A DNA stretch of 64,000 nucleotides. Origin: Undibacterium sp. 5I1 (GTDB lineage Bacteria > Pseudomonadota > Gammaproteobacteria > Burkholderiales > Burkholderiaceae_D). A program made the translations under genes and the position numbers. The first letter of the stretch is position 1; each line of letters opens with the position of its first letter. Shown piece by piece: positions 8,583 to 17,759 of the stretch. The notes beneath the pieces were generated by a model. That model did not search any database, was not told the DNA's origin, and was given only the letters and a program-made list of their open reading frames with translations. The stretch spans positions 3,038,001 through 3,102,000 of the forward strand of contig NZ_JAVIWI010000001.1 of the NCBI RefSeq assembly GCF_034314085.1, in the 5' to 3' direction.

Positions 8583-10739
8583 CTATTTGGTACTGGTACG
8601 TTCAGCAAGTACCTTTGGTGTAATAAAGACCAACAACTCGGTTTTATTATTAGTACGTCCTGTGGTTTTGAAGAGGTTTCCGAGTAACGGAATGTCACCC
8701 AAAAAAGGTATTTTAGTAATCGCATCACGCTCTTCTTGGGTGAAAATGCCTCCCAAAACAACGGTGCCGCCATTTTCTACCAGTACCATAGTCTTAACTT
8801 GTTTAGTGTTAATTACGATACCGTTTCTGGTTTCTGTTCCTGGACTATCTTTGTGGACATCAACGTTTAAAATAATATTCCCATCCGGAGTAATCTGAGG
8901 AGTGACATCCAGACTTAGCGTAGCCTTTCTGAAAAAAATCGAGGTCGCACCACTACTGGTTGCCACTTGATATGGGATTTCGGTACCTTGTTCGATATGA
9001 GCAGGTAATTGGTCTGCAGTAACAATGCGTGGGCTGGATATAATTTTGCCGTTACCATCTGCCTCTAAAGCAGATAATTCTAAGTTTAAGAAACGATTTG
9101 CGGCTGAAGAAAATAAGCTAATAGCTAAACTACCCGGATTCAAACCATTAATCCCTGCCGCTGGCAAACTAACGAATTGTGAATTAGGAACGAAACTTTG
9201 GTCGGTGACTTTAGCCTGACCTGTTTGCTCGCCAACACCCAAATAGTTACCAGTCAGTGCAACTCTTTGATTGCCGCTTAACTGGTAGCCTGCATCACCT
9301 CCGTTTAAACCTCGTAAATCGGTAAAGCCTAATTTGGCACCTAAATTCTTACTAAACGTGTCATCAGCTTCAACTATGCGTGCCTCAATTAGAACTTGCC
9401 TGGAGGCAATATCTGTTTTTTGGATTAATTTGCGAACTTCCTCAATTTTACTAGCAGTATCAGTCACAAATAATTGGTTCGTGCGAGGCTCTATAACCGC
9501 ACTTCCTCGTTTTGATAAAAGTCGGTTGGTACTAGAACCGTCCACGCCAAAGACTAATTTAAAGGCTTCTGCTTTTTGATAATTGAGTTGAAAAGATTCC
9601 GTTTTCAATGGCTCTAATTCTGCAATTTGAGCTTTTTGCTCCAATTCCAACTTTTCCTTAGTGAGTAGTTCGTCTTTTGGTGCAATCCACATCACTGAAC
9701 CATTTTTACGCATATCCAGACCTTTAGATTGCATGATAATATCCAAAGCCTGATCCCAAGGAACATCTTTCAATCTCAAAGTTGCGCTACCGTTTACAGT
9801 GTCGCTCGCAATAATATTTAAACCACTAAATTCGGCAATAATTTGTAATAACGCTCGAACTTCAATGTTTTGAAAATTGAACGATAGCCGCTCACCACGA
9901 TAACCTTGCGTTCCTTGAGTTAGTTTATTTGGATCCTCTTTAATTGGCTTGACCTCGACTACCAATTGCGTATCACTTTGATAAGCACTCTGCTCCCAAA
10001 GACCTTTCGGCTCAATAGTGATACGGACGTTCTCTCCCTCAGTTGCAGCGGTGACTGTTTGAACAGGGGAACCAAAATCACCAACGTCTAGGCGTCTACG
10101 CAATATCTCAGGCAATCCTACTTTATACAAATCTACAACAATTTTCTGCCCCTGCTGACGCGTGTCTACTGCGACTTGATTACTTGGCAAATCAATTACG
10201 ATTCTTCCCTCACCGTTACTACCCCGACGAAAATCAATATCTCGAATATTTTGTCTAGCCACAACTGAAGGAGCGGATGTAACAGGAAGCCCACTAGAAT
10301 TTACTGCTGTCGCAATTCCACCAGAGCCATCTATTGTTACTATAACAATATTTCCTTCAACTGTAGTTGCGTAGTTAAGCGGCTTATTCATGTTAAAAAC
10401 CAACCGCGAACGCCCCCCCACTTCAACAATATTAATATTACGAAGCTCACCCAGGTTTACATCAACTATAGACTTGCCAGTTGTATTAGTTGTATCCGCA
10501 AAATCGAGCGCAATACGCGCTGGGTTTGTGACAGAAAATCCCAAAGGAGATTTGATCAATGGATTCTTTAGCCCAATTTTGACGATAGTATTAATTCCTT
10601 GCCGATTAGCAGAAACGGATTCAATGCTATTTGATTGAGCGAAAACTACCTGACTAATTGACAGTAGGCTTATTAGAAACAATTTGACAAGCATACGACT
10701 CCTTTTACTTGCATTTATAACGTCCACTAAGGCGTTCAT
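8583..10739 (-). CDS. pilQ: type IV pilus secretin PilQ
   Basis: 718 residues. PilQ forms the outer-membrane secretin channel through which the type IV pilus passes. After the signal peptide (about residues 16-34, ending VVFAQ) come two AMIN-type beta domains (about 40-240). Then an STN/N0 domain (LSFNFQNIEVRALLQIIAEF), secretin N domains, and the C-terminal secretin domain with VPFLGDIPLLGNLFK-like sequence (IPFLGDIPLLGNLFKTTGR) and TELLVFITPKVL. I chose the ATG at 10739 because AGGAGG lies 7 bases upstream and it overlaps the pilP stop. A longer frame reaches 10784 but has no such site. It ends the pilMNOPQ group. Confidence 0.96.
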   Translation of the reverse strand: MNALVDVINASKRSRMLVKLFLISLLSISQVVFAQSNSIESVSANRQGINTIVKIGLKNPLIKSPLGFSVTNPARIALDFADTTNTTGKSIVDVNLGELRNINIVEVGGRSRLVFNMNKPLNYATTVEGNIVIVTIDGSGGIATAVNSSGLPVTSAPSVVARQNIRDIDFRRGSNGEGRIVIDLPSNQVAVDTRQQGQKIVVDLYKVGLPEILRRRLDVGDFGSPVQTVTAATEGENVRITIEPKGLWEQSAYQSDTQLVVEVKPIKEDPNKLTQGTQGYRGERLSFNFQNIEVRALLQIIAEFSGLNIIASDTVNGSATLRLKDVPWDQALDIIMQSKGLDMRKNGSVMWIAPKDELLTKEKLELEQKAQIAELEPLKTESFQLNYQKAEAFKLVFGVDGSSTNRLLSKRGSAVIEPRTNQLFVTDTASKIEEVRKLIQKTDIASRQVLIEARIVEADDTFSKNLGAKLGFTDLRGLNGGDAGYQLSGNQRVALTGNYLGVGEQTGQAKVTDQSFVPNSQFVSLPAAGINGLNPGSLAISLFSSAANRFLNLELSALEADGNGKIISSPRIVTADQLPAHIEQGTEIPYQVATSSGATSIFFRKATLSLDVTPQITPDGNIILNVDVHKDSPGTETRNGIVINTKQVKTMVLVENGGTVVLGGIFTQEERDAITKIPFLGDIPLLGNLFKTTGRTNNKTELLVFITPKVLAERTSTK

Positions 10740-11275
10740 TTTTTTGCCTCCTGCAACTCTAGCTTGGCTTGGCGTTCTGTCCACTCACCTGCAGCATCTT
10801 GAACAATTTCCTTAATTTCAATCTCCGTTTCAGTCACTTTAGTGATCATGCCAAAATCCTGACCGATATAATTACCAATCTTTGCCTGGAAAACAGTTTT
10901 ATCAACTTGAATTAAGGCGTATCGCAAGTTAGGTTTTTCTATGAACCCGACCATTTTTAGAGTGTCTAGAGGGTATGATTCCAATGCCTCTCTGCGCCTT
11001 TCCATGTCTGGTTTTAATCCGCTACTAGATTCTGCTTTTAATCTGGCTAATACCACCAGTAGTTTTGCAGGGTTAAATGGATCAATGTTGCTTTTTCCAG
11101 TATAAGAGAATGGTACGTAAACCTTGGGAGGAGCAATCTTAGAAACGCCACTACGAGTTTCTTTCTTAATCTGCTCCATCCAATCTTGTGTTTCGGCAAT
11201 CCCTCCGTTCCCACATCCAGTTAAAGTAAATACTGGCAACAAAAGGAGAATAAATTTTGAAGACACGTTCATCAT
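10736..11275 (-). CDS. pilP: type IV pilus lipoprotein PilP
   Basis: 179 residues. PilP is the inner-membrane lipoprotein that links the PilN/PilO complex to the PilQ secretin across the periplasm. The signal ends in lipobox LTGC (Cys21). A disordered stretch follows, then the HR-type beta domain containing KMVGFIEKPNLRYALIQVD and IGNYIGQDFGMITKV. The start is one of two adjacent ATGs overlapping the pilO stop, and its own stop overlaps the pilQ start, so the group is translationally coupled. Confidence 0.95.
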   Translation of the reverse strand: MMNVSSKFILLLLPVFTLTGCGNGGIAETQDWMEQIKKETRSGVSKIAPPKVYVPFSYTGKSNIDPFNPAKLLVVLARLKAESSSGLKPDMERRREALESYPLDTLKMVGFIEKPNLRYALIQVDKTVFQAKIGNYIGQDFGMITKVTETEIEIKEIVQDAAGEWTERQAKLELQEAKK

Positions 11276-11919
11276 TTCTTCGCACCTTTTTTCAAAGCTG
11301 CTTGGTTGGAGACTTCCTCCGGGTCCAAATAACGAAAAGTTTTTGCAACGACATCCAACACTAGGACGTTATCTTTGCCAGTAGAAATTGCTAGATTGTT
11401 TAAAGTAATAATCCTAGGCAACTTAGCTATATCACTCACAAACTCTCCCATCTCATGATAATTCCCGAGCAGCTTTATATCGATTGGGAGTTCCGCGTAA
11501 TAATCTTTAACGGTTGGCTGACCTGGCTTGAACACATCAATTTGCAAACCTTTACCAATTGCGGCCTGATTTATATCAGATACCAAGGCATCCATTTCAG
11601 CCTTACTTGGCAATTGCTTTTCCATAGCAGCAACATATTGCAACACTAATTTTCTCTGTTCTTTAAGCGCTTCTAAGCTGATAGATTGCTGTATTTTTTG
11701 CTTATATGCATCTTTAAGTTTTTGCTCTTCTTGCTGCCCTTTGTCTAAGTCTTCGAGCTGACCATCCCAGTAGCCAAACCAACCAACAAATATTAAAAAA
11801 ATAACTAGCCCTAGTGCTAATAGTACTCGAGGTATAAATGGCCACAATCCAGGATGAAGACCATTTAAGTCACGGAATTGTGAATTAGCCAACTCGCTTA
11901 ATTCATTAAAATTTGCCAT
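11272..11919 (-). CDS. pilO: type IV pilus assembly protein PilO
   Basis: 215 residues. PilO pairs with PilN in the inner-membrane alignment complex of the type IV pilus. There is a short cytoplasmic N-terminus, one membrane helix (VLLALGLVIFLIFVGWFGYW, about residues 31-50), a coiled-coil region of charged residues (about 55-105), and a periplasmic ferredoxin-like domain. PTVKDYYAELPIDIKLLGNY is a typical PilO stretch. The pilN stop is 18 bases upstream. The stop overlaps the pilP start. Confidence 0.95.
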   Translation of the reverse strand: MANFNELSELANSQFRDLNGLHPGLWPFIPRVLLALGLVIFLIFVGWFGYWDGQLEDLDKGQQEEQKLKDAYKQKIQQSISLEALKEQRKLVLQYVAAMEKQLPSKAEMDALVSDINQAAIGKGLQIDVFKPGQPTVKDYYAELPIDIKLLGNYHEMGEFVSDIAKLPRIITLNNLAISTGKDNVLVLDVVAKTFRYLDPEEVSNQAALKKGAKK

Positions 11920-11937
11920 ATTAATTCTATTCGCTTG

Positions 11938-12561
11938 TTATCGAGGCTTCTTAGTGTCTGGATTCGAGACTTCTGCACCTGAAGCTGCAACGGAATCGAT
12001 CTCTCGAGCTCTTTTAATTCCAACAGTAATGGTGAAATCAAACACTCTTTTTGCATCTCGTCCCTGCCCTAACGCTGCCGATTTAATTTCTATCAAATCC
12101 GGCTTGTCCATCCAAGGCGAATTATTACCAAGGCTCCGAAGAAATTCAGATACGCGCTGATTCGATTGAGCATAACCATTTAACAAAATACGCTGTCCCT
12201 CTTGCTTTAAAGCTTTCAAATAGACACCCTCGGGCGTCAATTTCACCAACTCATCAAACATGAATACGGGTTGGTTCCTATCGCTTTGCAGATCTTCAAC
12301 TGCTTGCTGGCGTGCCTTTAAACCATCAATTTCTTGTTTTAGGCTAGCAACTTCTTTAATTTTTTCATCCAACTTGCCATTTTCCGTTTTGATGAAATTA
12401 TTTTTATCAGTCTGCTGTGAAATTCTCATGGAAAAAAAAGCACCTACCGACATTACAATTAAGGCCGCAACAATGCCGGCCAACAACAATAAAGTATAAA
12501 AATCATGTTTTAACTGTTTACGTTTTGCTTCACGATGAGGTAAAAGATTAATTTTTATCAT
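11938..12561 (-). CDS. pilN: type IV pilus assembly protein PilN
   Basis: 207 residues. PilN binds cytoplasmic PilM through its N-terminal peptide and dimerises with PilO. The PilM-binding motif INLLPHREAKRK is at residues 3-14. A membrane helix follows (about 22-45), then a coiled coil and a periplasmic domain. I chose the ATG at 12561 because it starts exactly at that motif, overlaps the pilM stop (TGATG) and has GGAG 9 bases upstream. A longer frame from 12591 would add ten residues inside pilM. The C-terminus is Lys/Arg-rich. Confidence 0.95.
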   Translation of the reverse strand: MIKINLLPHREAKRKQLKHDFYTLLLLAGIVAALIVMSVGAFFSMRISQQTDKNNFIKTENGKLDEKIKEVASLKQEIDGLKARQQAVEDLQSDRNQPVFMFDELVKLTPEGVYLKALKQEGQRILLNGYAQSNQRVSEFLRSLGNNSPWMDKPDLIEIKSAALGQGRDAKRVFDFTITVGIKRAREIDSVAASGAEVSNPDTKKPR

Positions 12562-13643
12562 CAGCCGAATCTCCGCATAGCAAGACCGCATGCGACCAAA
12601 TAAGATGGGGCATCACTACGCAACGCCTTCTCGTTGACATTAGAAGACATTTCCATGCCTTTGAACGGACTAATAACCGTTGTGGAAATTTTTGTTCGCT
12701 CGGCGATCATATCGACCAAGCCAGGAATCACAGCGCAGCCACCGGCTAGAAATATTTGATCAACTCTTGTGTAAGGAGTCGATGTGAAGAAAAATTGAAT
12801 AGAGCGAGTAACTTCTAAAGCGGCACTTTCTAAGAAGGGCTCCAACAGCTCCATCTCATAACTATCTGGCAAATCTGATTGCTTCTTCTTGATCTCTGCC
12901 TCTTCAAAAGCCAATCCATAATTTCTGACGATATCCTGAGTTAGCTGATTCCCGCCAAATTGCTGATCGCGCTCGTAAATAACCTCGCCATTCAACAAAA
13001 TGGAAATATAGGTTACTTTGGCACCAATTTGAAACAACGCATAAATTTGGTCTTGTCCAGCGTTCGGCTGCTGCCCGATTAATCGTGCAATTGCTGCTCT
13101 CGCAGCATAGGACTCAATGTCCATTACCTTTGCCTGCAAACCCGCTGCTTCAGCTACAGCAACTCTATCCTCAATTTTTTCCTTACGCGACGCTGCCAAC
13201 ATGACTTCTATGTCATCTTCGGGGTTGCTTGAGGATGAACCAATCACACAAAAATCGAGACTGACTTCATCCATTGCAAAAGGGATATATTGATTTGCTT
13301 CGGTTTCGACCTGCAACTCCAAGGCCTGCTCACTGAGATTTCCCGAGAGCATAATTTTTTTGGTGATTACCGCTGATGCAGGCATTGCCAACGCAACATT
13401 CTTGACACTAGCACCACTTTTTTTAATTACTCGGCGAATGGCTTCTGACACCTGTTCAATGTTTTCGATATTACCAGCCACCACGGCACCCTTAGGCAAC
13501 AGCTCTGAGCCATAACGTTCTAGTTTGAACGCTTTATTACTTCCCTCAGAAATCTCCACTAGCTTGACGTCAGACGTGCTGATGTCTAAGCCGATTAAAG
13601 GCGGATTTTTTCTACCGAGCAATGATGCTAGATCTAAAGCCAA
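12561..13643 (-). CDS. pilM: type IV pilus assembly protein PilM
   Basis: 360 residues. PilM is the cytoplasmic actin-like ATP-binding protein of the pilus inner-membrane complex. IGLDISTSDVKLVEIS (about residues 17-32) is the first phosphate-binding loop. LAGGCAVIPGL (about 300) and the MARR-like end (GLAMRRFG) are family features. The start is TTG with AGGGGA about 7 bases before it, as needed to keep the conserved LLGRKNPPLIGLD N-terminus. It is the first gene of the minus-strand pil unit, divergent from mrcA. Confidence 0.95.
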   Translation of the reverse strand: MALDLASLLGRKNPPLIGLDISTSDVKLVEISEGSNKAFKLERYGSELLPKGAVVAGNIENIEQVSEAIRRVIKKSGASVKNVALAMPASAVITKKIMLSGNLSEQALELQVETEANQYIPFAMDEVSLDFCVIGSSSSNPEDDIEVMLAASRKEKIEDRVAVAEAAGLQAKVMDIESYAARAAIARLIGQQPNAGQDQIYALFQIGAKVTYISILLNGEVIYERDQQFGGNQLTQDIVRNYGLAFEEAEIKKKQSDLPDSYEMELLEPFLESAALEVTRSIQFFFTSTPYTRVDQIFLAGGCAVIPGLVDMIAERTKISTTVISPFKGMEMSSNVNEKALRSDAPSYLVACGLAMRRFG

Positions 13644-13967
13644 GGATATCCCCTAAAAAATTACTATTTACATTGCTCTTAGCACAAGGCTATTGCTACA
13701 TTTTAAGGCAGATGTCGCACGCACTAAACGCAAATTTTCTTTTAAAAACCGCTATTTAGAAGACAATCATCCAAGCTTACATGAAATCCTAGCAATAAGC
13801 CCTTCATTGTGTAAAGCATTTTCCGCATAGCATCACTGTTATACGTTGCCAAATTCCCACTACTGACAAGAAACTCGCTTCCTTTCCCAACTTATGGGTA
13901 CTGAGCGCCAGAGTAATGGAGGCTGAGGATATAATACTTGCTACGATTTCTATTGAAGATTCATTCC
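13644..13967. promoter_or_regulatory. divergent promoter region pilM / mrcA
   Basis: This 324-base gap separates two divergent genes and should hold both promoters. On the plus strand TATAAT is perfect at 13930-13935, about 33 bases before the mrcA ATG. The -35 region 16-18 bases upstream is poor. On the minus strand the sequence before pilM is AT-rich, without a box I would defend. No reading frame or RNA is convincing. Confidence 0.4.
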
Positions 13968-16292
13968 ATGTCTGAGACACCAGTGCCTGCCAGCAGTACA
14001 CCAAATACACAAGAACAGAGTTCCAACAAACCGCGTCATTGGGCGTTGCGTATTTTGCTGGGGACTGGTGGAATTTTAATTGGACTGGTTCTAGCCGGAG
14101 TGCTTATTCTTGGCTTTGCGCTAACGATGGCTTACCCCAATTTGCCAGAACTGGATTCGATTACCAGCTACCGGCCGAAGATGCCATTGCGGGTATTTTC
14201 GGCGGACAACATGTTAATCGCTGAGTTTGGAGAAGAACGGCGCAATGTCGTGCATTTCAATGAAATCCCCGAAATCATGAAAAAAGCCGTGCTGGCGATC
14301 GAAGATGATCGGTTCTATGAGCACGGTGGCGTCGATTATCTGGGCATTACCCGTGCGGCTTTACATAATTTGACTGGCGGCGCTAAACAAGGTGCTTCTA
14401 CGATTACACAACAAGTGGCGCGTAACTTCTTTTTATCCAGTGAGCAAACCTTTAAACGTAAGATTTATGAAATTTTACTCGCATGGAAAATTGAGCAAAA
14501 CCTCACCAAAGATCAAATCTTAGAGGTGTATATGAACCAGATTTATCTGGGACAACGTGCCTACGGTTTTTCATCAGCGGCACAGATTTACTTCGGTAAA
14601 AGTCTTAAAGAACTCACCATTGCAGAAGCCGCGATGCTGGCAGGTTTGCCAAAAGCGCCCTCCGCCTACAATCCGGTTGCCAACCCAAAACGCGCCACCG
14701 TTCGCCAGCAATATATTTTGCAAAGGATGAAGCAACTTGGCTACATTACAGAGGCACAGTTCGAGCAAGCAAAAACCGAGGTCTTCCACACCAAAACAGA
14801 TAGCAGCGAATTTGGCATTCATGCCGAATATGTCGCAGAAATGGCGCGTCAGTTGGTCTACGAGCAATTTAAGGACGAAACTTATACCCGCGGTCTAAAT
14901 GTCTACACCACCATTACGAAGTCAGATCAGGATGCCGCTTATCTGGCCTTGCGCCGTGGTGTGATGGATTATGAAAAACGCCATGGCTATCGCGGTCCAG
15001 AGGCGATCATTGAGATCCCGACAAATAAAGATGCCGCTGACGATGCGATCGAAAAAGAATTAGCGGAACATGCGGTCAGCGACGACCTGGTGGTAGCGAT
15101 GGTGCTTGAAGCTAGCCCTAAGCTGGTCAAAGCGGTGTTGGTATCGGGTGAGGAAATCCAGATCACAGGCCCGGGACTGAGCTTTGCTGCCAGCGGCCTG
15201 AGCGCAACAGCGCCAGCCAACAAACGCGTCCAGCGCGGTGCTGTTATCCGCGTTGTGCAAGAGGGTACCAACTGGACAATTACGCAGATACCTGAAGTAC
15301 AGTCGGCTTTTGTCGCGGCCAGCACCACTGATGGCGCGATCCATGCTCTGGTTGGCGGCTTTGATTACAACATCAACAAGTTTAACCACGTCACCCAAGC
15401 CTGGCGCCAGCCTGGCTCTAGCTTTAAGCCTTTCATTTATTCATCGTCACTGGAGAAAGGACTCTCCCCGGCTACGATCATCAATGATTCCCCGATCAGT
15501 TTTGACGCCGGGCAAACGGGTGGACAAGCATGGGAACCCAAGAACTACGACGGCAAATACGAAGGTCCTATGACCATGCGTAAAGGCTTGACGAAATCGA
15601 AAAATATGATTTCTATCCGCATTTTACATAAAGTCGGTGCCAAGTACGGTCAGGAATACACAACACGTTTTGGCTTTCTGCCAGAGAAAAATCCGCCCTA
15701 CCTGACTCTTGCTTTAGGCGCTGGCGCAGTCACACCTTTGCAAATGGCCGGTGCCTATGCGGTGTTTGCTAACGGTGGCTACAAAATCAATCCTTATCTG
15801 ATCTCCAAAATCACCGACAGTACCGGCAAAGTATTGTCACAGGCCAATCCTGACAAGGCAGGCGATGAAAACAATCGCGTGATTGATGAACGCAATGCAT
15901 TTTTGATGGATAGCATGTTGAAGGATGTAGTTCGCTACGGCACCGCGACTAAAGCTTTATCTCTCAAGCGTCCTGACATTGCAGGTAAAACCGGTACGAC
16001 GAATGACTCATTCGACGCGTGGTTCGCTGGCTATCAGGCAAAATTGGTGGGGATTGCATGGATCGGTTTTGATCAGCCCAAGAACTTGGGTAATCGGGAG
16101 ACCGGTGGCGGTCTGGCGCTACCGATCTGGATTGGCTATATGCAAAGAGCCTTAAAAGATATCCCGATTGAAGAGCGCGCTGTACCAAACGGGATTATTG
16201 CTGCGAATGGGGACTATTACTATGTCGAAAATCCACCTGGCGCTGGCATTCAAAGTTTAGAAACAGAACCACCACCGATGATAGAAGAATAG
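13968..16292 (+). CDS. mrcA: penicillin-binding protein 1A (bifunctional peptidoglycan synthase)
   Basis: 774 residues. Class A PBP that polymerises glycan strands and cross-links peptides at the outer face of the inner membrane. There is an N-terminal membrane helix (about 25-50). The glycosyltransferase domain has the catalytic Glu in AIEDDRFYEHGGVDY (about residue 112), GASTITQQVARNFFLS and KIYEILLAWKIEQ. The transpeptidase domain has the SxxK serine in PGSSFKPF (about 484), SKN in TKSKNMISIR and KTGT (674-677). I take ATG 13968; a TTG start ten codons earlier adds a peptide not typical of the family. Divergence from pilM is the standard betaproteobacterial arrangement. Confidence 0.96.
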   Translation: MSETPVPASSTPNTQEQSSNKPRHWALRILLGTGGILIGLVLAGVLILGFALTMAYPNLPELDSITSYRPKMPLRVFSADNMLIAEFGEERRNVVHFNEIPEIMKKAVLAIEDDRFYEHGGVDYLGITRAALHNLTGGAKQGASTITQQVARNFFLSSEQTFKRKIYEILLAWKIEQNLTKDQILEVYMNQIYLGQRAYGFSSAAQIYFGKSLKELTIAEAAMLAGLPKAPSAYNPVANPKRATVRQQYILQRMKQLGYITEAQFEQAKTEVFHTKTDSSEFGIHAEYVAEMARQLVYEQFKDETYTRGLNVYTTITKSDQDAAYLALRRGVMDYEKRHGYRGPEAIIEIPTNKDAADDAIEKELAEHAVSDDLVVAMVLEASPKLVKAVLVSGEEIQITGPGLSFAASGLSATAPANKRVQRGAVIRVVQEGTNWTITQIPEVQSAFVAASTTDGAIHALVGGFDYNINKFNHVTQAWRQPGSSFKPFIYSSSLEKGLSPATIINDSPISFDAGQTGGQAWEPKNYDGKYEGPMTMRKGLTKSKNMISIRILHKVGAKYGQEYTTRFGFLPEKNPPYLTLALGAGAVTPLQMAGAYAVFANGGYKINPYLISKITDSTGKVLSQANPDKAGDENNRVIDERNAFLMDSMLKDVVRYGTATKALSLKRPDIAGKTGTTNDSFDAWFAGYQAKLVGIAWIGFDQPKNLGNRETGGGLALPIWIGYMQRALKDIPIEERAVPNGIIAANGDYYYVENPPGAGIQSLETEPPPMIEE

Positions 16293-16321
16293 CCGTCTAT
16301 AAAAGCGCATCACCCAATCGG

Positions 16322-16636
16322 TTACTGCGCGCTTTGTGCCTGAGCTAATGCCGCTAACGTTGCGAAAAACTCAGCGCCATCGCGTGTATTGCGCCAAAGT
16401 TGGCCGTCGTATTTATAGTGGTAGCCACCCGCTTTGGCAGCGAGCCACATTTCTTGCATAGGCGCCTGACTGTTAATGATGATCTTACTGCCGTTATTGA
16501 CGAATTCAACTTCCAACACGTTGCCGCTGCGACTGCACTCAACATCCATTTCATCATTCTCAAAGGCTTGCTCAAACACCTGCTCGACTTGTTTGATGCA
16601 AGTGTCGGCCAAGGTCAAAAATTCCGTTTCGGTCAT
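16322..16636 (-). CDS. cyaY: iron-sulfur assembly regulator CyaY (frataxin-like)
   Basis: 104 residues, matching the usual size. CyaY binds iron and modulates the IscS/IscU machinery. The acidic first helix (TETEFLTLADTCIKQVEQ...ENDEMDVECS) and the sheet containing LEVEFVNNGSKIIINSQ are family features, as are QEMWLAAKAGGYHYKY and FFATLAAL. Start ATG 16636 has GGAGTG with 7-base spacing; a longer frame adds seven residues without support. It converges on mrcA and is divergent from lptM. Confidence 0.94.
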   Translation of the reverse strand: MTETEFLTLADTCIKQVEQVFEQAFENDEMDVECSRSGNVLEVEFVNNGSKIIINSQAPMQEMWLAAKAGGYHYKYDGQLWRNTRDGAEFFATLAALAQAQSAQ

Positions 16637-16778
16637 GCTACACTCCAGCGAATTCATAAACCGCCATTTTATACGCTAATGCAACTTCCAATTGAAACGG
16701 AAACAAAGCAGGCTGATGGCGGATTTTTGCAAACGCCTCATTAGTTTTAAATTAGTTTTAATTTGGATAGGAATCACG

Positions 16779-16946
16779 ATGTTTAAGACACGCATTTTAT
16801 TATTGGCAAGTGTAGGTTTAGTCGTTTTGCTTACAGCTTGCGGACAAAAAGGCCCTTTATTCATGCCGAACAAGTCTGCGCAATTGATACCAACAACTCA
16901 GACAGTGCCCGGTGTTCTGACAGTAAATAAATCAGCAGCAAGCTAA
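16779..16946 (+). CDS. lptM: small LptM/YifL-like lipoprotein
   Basis: 55 residues. The signal peptide ends in LTACGQKGPLFMP, the conserved motif of LptM (YifL/LppL family), which in E. coli assists maturation of the LptD/E lipopolysaccharide translocon. The modified Cys is residue 21. The start ATG 16779 has AGGAA at good spacing; the frame extends 29 codons upstream without a ribosome site. cyaY next door is typical, but lysA, the usual downstream partner, is missing here. Repeat copy B and a terminator follow instead. Confidence 0.88.
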   Translation: MFKTRILLLASVGLVVLLTACGQKGPLFMPNKSAQLIPTTQTVPGVLTVNKSAAS

Positions 16947-16998
16947 GCTTGGCTGCAAAGCCCTGAAGAGGTCAAAAGATGTCAAATATTGACTTAAT

Positions 16999-17071
16999 AT
17001 ACTGGAATAGAGTATTTTTAATCGTCCAATGATCCTATGGACAATAAGCATGTTTTTGGCTGATACTCCCC
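16999..17071 (-). repeat. dispersed palindromic intergenic element, copy B
   Basis: ATACTGG begins at 16999, the central inverted repeat is ATCGTCCA (17021-17028) and TGGACAAT (17038-17045), and ATACTCCCC closes at 17063-17071. It lies between convergent lptM and msrQ, just before the terminator hairpin. Confidence 0.75.
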
Positions 17072-17084
17072 TTTTTCCCTATAA

Positions 17085-17109
17085 AAAAACGCGCTCACAG
17101 CGCGTTTTT
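17085..17109. terminator. bidirectional terminator lptM / msrQ
   Basis: Perfect 11-bp stem AAAAACGCGCT / AGCGCGTTTTT with loop CAC. T-runs are present on both strands. It sits between the convergent ends of lptM and msrQ and can serve both. Confidence 0.85.
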
Positions 17110-17111
17110 GT

Positions 17112-17756
17112 TTATCTGACTGCGGTAGGAGTAAGTGCCGTCCTGCTCTGCCAGCGCCAAACCACTCGCATCAACAATAAGAGCGCAACGATCGTGCCAA
17201 AAATGATGGGTTGAAAAAAATCATGCTTGCCGGCCTTCATCCAGAAATAATGCAATATTCCTAGCGGCACAATCACATACACCAGGCGATGCAACCATTG
17301 CCAGCGCTTGCTGCCCAGGCGTTTGATCATGCTATTAGTGCTGGTCAGGGCCAAAGGCAATAACAAAACAAATGCGATAAAGCCGACTGTGATAAACGGA
17401 CGCTTAATTACATCAGCCCACATTTCAGTCAGATCAAAAAAGTGATCGAACCACAAGAACGTGGTGAAATGCAGTAAGGCATAAAAGAAGGCGAACAAAC
17501 CCGTCATGCGCCGCAAGCGAATTAACCAATTCCATTTTGTCAATTTGCGTAGCGGCGTGACAGACAAGGTAATACAAAGCAGGTACAGCGTCCAGTCACC
17601 AGTATTGCGAGTAATAAACTCCACCGGATTCGCACCCAGCTTATCGAGAAAGGTGAATGCGACCAAACGGACAAATGGCAGCAAACCGATCACAAATAAT
17701 ACCGCTTTGATCAGACTTAACTGTTTTGGTGAGGGCTGAAATGAAGGCAATTTCAT
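17112..17756 (-). CDS. msrQ: MsrQ, haem-binding membrane subunit of the MsrPQ repair system
   Basis: 214 residues, integral inner-membrane protein of the ferric-reductase-like family (formerly YedZ). It passes electrons from the quinone pool or flavin reductase to periplasmic MsrP for repair of oxidised methionine. Several hydrophobic helices are visible, with the haem-ligand His residues in YALLHFTTFLW (about residues 88-98), WLHRLVY and ILHYFW. The start is 3 bases after the msrP stop, so the two are coupled. Confidence 0.94.
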   Translation of the reverse strand: MKLPSFQPSPKQLSLIKAVLFVIGLLPFVRLVAFTFLDKLGANPVEFITRNTGDWTLYLLCITLSVTPLRKLTKWNWLIRLRRMTGLFAFFYALLHFTTFLWFDHFFDLTEMWADVIKRPFITVGFIAFVLLLPLALTSTNSMIKRLGSKRWQWLHRLVYVIVPLGILHYFWMKAGKHDFFQPIIFGTIVALLLLMRVVWRWQSRTALTPTAVR

Positions 17757-17759
17757 ACC

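Noticed and set aside
10740..10784. Longer PilQ N-terminus from 10784
   Set aside because: It would lie inside pilP without a ribosome site, while ATG 10739 has AGGAGG at ideal spacing.
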